Assembly: GCA_964421815.1 (NCBI GenBank) | Contig: CAYQYT010000012.1 | Location: 1-63,177, forward strand | DNA length: 63,177 nt | Direction of reading: 5' to 3' | Origin: DTU089 sp964421815 | GTDB taxonomy: Bacteria > Bacillota > Clostridia > Oscillospirales > Acutalibacteraceae | Shown here: in pieces, positions 62,306 to 63,177 of the stretch | Layout: every line of letters begins with the position of its first letter | How positions within the stretch are numbered: the stretch's first letter is position 1 | Translations under genes and position numbers: made by a program | The notes under the pieces: model-generated | Told to the model about the DNA's origin: nothing | Database searches by the model: none | What the model saw: the letters and a program-made list of their open reading frames with translations, nothing else

Positions 62306-62350
62306 GAACCTCGACACGCAATTTGCGTAGTTGGGGTTCTTCTTTTTTTG
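62306..62350 (+). terminator. Second terminator-like hairpin
   Basis: Outer arms GAACC and GGTTC and inner arms ACGCAA and TTGCGT (62306-62339) are followed by TTCTTTTTTT. There is no gene directly upstream apart from the XRE gene, which already has a terminator. Confidence 0.6.
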
Positions 62351-63177
62351 CGTTTCCTATTGTACTTGAAGTTTGTTATGAACAACCATACAAAACAATA
62401 TAGGGGTTGTAAAAACGGTCTCTTTTACCTATTGCTAAAGCATATTATGTAATCAATGAAGGTGCATATATACAACCTTTCGGATTATTCAAAAGCCGCA
62501 CACATTGGATTCCATACATTTTTGCAACGACCAAAGAATCCGGGTAAAAAGAAAACTGACTCCACAAGAAATGCGAAGTCAGTACGTTCCTAAATATTTA
62601 ATATTAGCACCATAGGCGGTGTTGTTAGTGCTGTCCGAACAATTTAGGACAGTTCGGACAGGGAATGAGTTTGTTTTTTCGCTCCTGTTTGTTGTGTTTT
62701 CACCGAAAATTTGTATGTATTTTTCTTTATTTAATTCTTAAAGATTTTCTACGGCTTTCGGTTATAGTAATGTTTTCACGTTCGTGTTCCTTACACTTAA
62801 TTCCGTTACTTTCTTCGGTAAAATTCCCCTCATACGGATAACAGATGTACATCGCCGTAATCGTTGACGGTATATACACCGTTAACCGTTTACCGAAAAC
62901 TTGCTATGGTTGACACCGATGCTTTGCTGCACCGCTGTTTGTAGGTATATTCAAATACGGAAATAAGGGAGCCGCTAAAAATTTCCGCTTTTATTGAACA
63001 ACCTAACCCCAAGCATAGTAAAATATTTAACACTTTATATTGGGGCAATATTTTTTGCAAGTTCTTTGTTTATCTACAAAAACAGGTTACGTACAAATCT
63101 CAAATTACATACGTTTTAAAAGTCAACTCAATACCTATACACTACTTGAGTTTCAGATCCGGCTGTATAGGTTACTT
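62351..63177. other. Gene-free end of the window
   Basis: I find no complete gene. An open stretch from 62413 to 62547 on the plus strand reads KAYYVINEGAYIQPFGLFKS and ends TTKESG but lacks a start. On the minus strand about 62745-62915 reads a protein-like stretch ending ITITESRRKSLRIK without a good start. Both could be decayed genes. An inverted repeat lies at 62631-62661. Confidence 0.45.
62631..62661. repeat. Perfect 10-bp inverted repeat with an alternative partner
   Basis: CTGTCCGAAC (62631-62640) and GTTCGGACAG (62652-62661) are exact complements over an 11-base loop. The loop end also contains GGACAG (62647-62652), which could pair with the first six bases instead, giving two mutually exclusive stems. 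Confidence 0.7.

Noticed and set aside
62935..63000. Fragment of a second MATE gene
   Set aside because: A stretch reading FVGIFKYGNKGAA resembles FVGVFKFGVVGAA of the MATE gene at 59259, but the match is only about a dozen residues and the flanks do not match, so it is too weak to call.

Overview
The window is a 63 kb chromosomal segment of a low-GC, spore-forming Bacillota, most likely a member of the class Clostridia. The evidence is a complete spoIIIAA-AH operon, a SpoVM micro-gene, GerW/YtfJ, a PdaB-like deacetylase and two DacF-type carboxypeptidases, together with Gram-positive core modules (PrkC/Stp, CdaA/CdaR, ScpAB, RemA). Family or species cannot be named from the sequence alone. 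Ribosome binding sites are strong AGGAGG-type, several genes start with TTG or GTG, and sigma-A-like promoters with 17-bp spacers are common.

Layout: 1-6000 (minus) holds a sugar-binding-type lipoprotein gene, then valS-folC-DUF4364. 6199-6624 is a small DUF4234 membrane protein. 6.6-7.8 kb is rplM-rpsI, followed by a duplicated rpsI tail. 8-10.3 kb holds a D,D-carboxypeptidase and a divergent metallophosphoesterase. 10.3-23.4 kb (minus) is one long operon, yicC-remA-gmk-rpoZ-priA-def-fmt-zinc peptidase-rsmB-rlmN-stp-prkC-rsgA-spoVM, headed by a near-perfect promoter; it resembles the ylo region of Bacillus. 23.4-30.5 kb (minus) holds rluB, dacF, ytfJ, DUF2953, scpB, scpA, an M50 protease, prmC and DUF1385. 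30.5-36.2 kb (minus) has a two-component system, an FG-GAP-like lipoprotein, cdaR and cdaA. 36.3-42.2 kb (minus) has a cysteine desulfurase-like enzyme with a DUF3343 partner, ispF, an aminotransferase, asnS and a sulfatase. 42.4-46 kb (plus) has two FAD-dependent oxidoreductases and a polysaccharide deacetylase (pda).

The most unusual part is 45.8-47.9 kb. The 3' end of pda occurs three times as direct repeats, and a VbhA-like antitoxin plus Fic toxin module sits in each of the two intervals. Both antitoxins look intact. One toxin has a frameshift and the other an internal deletion. This looks like repeated insertion of small toxin-antitoxin cassettes at one gene end, each restoring a usable gene end. 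Downstream are ogt and a NUDIX gene, then the spoIIIA operon (49.0-53.6 kb, minus), a YfhO-type membrane protein, a YifB/ComM ATPase, tRNA-Leu(UAA), a MATE transporter and an XRE-type membrane regulator. The last 960 bases hold only terminators, an inverted repeat and gene-like scraps.

All function calls come from motif and family recognition by eye; no database search was run. Where an in-frame upstream codon overlaps the Shine-Dalgarno sequence, the downstream start was chosen and this is stated.
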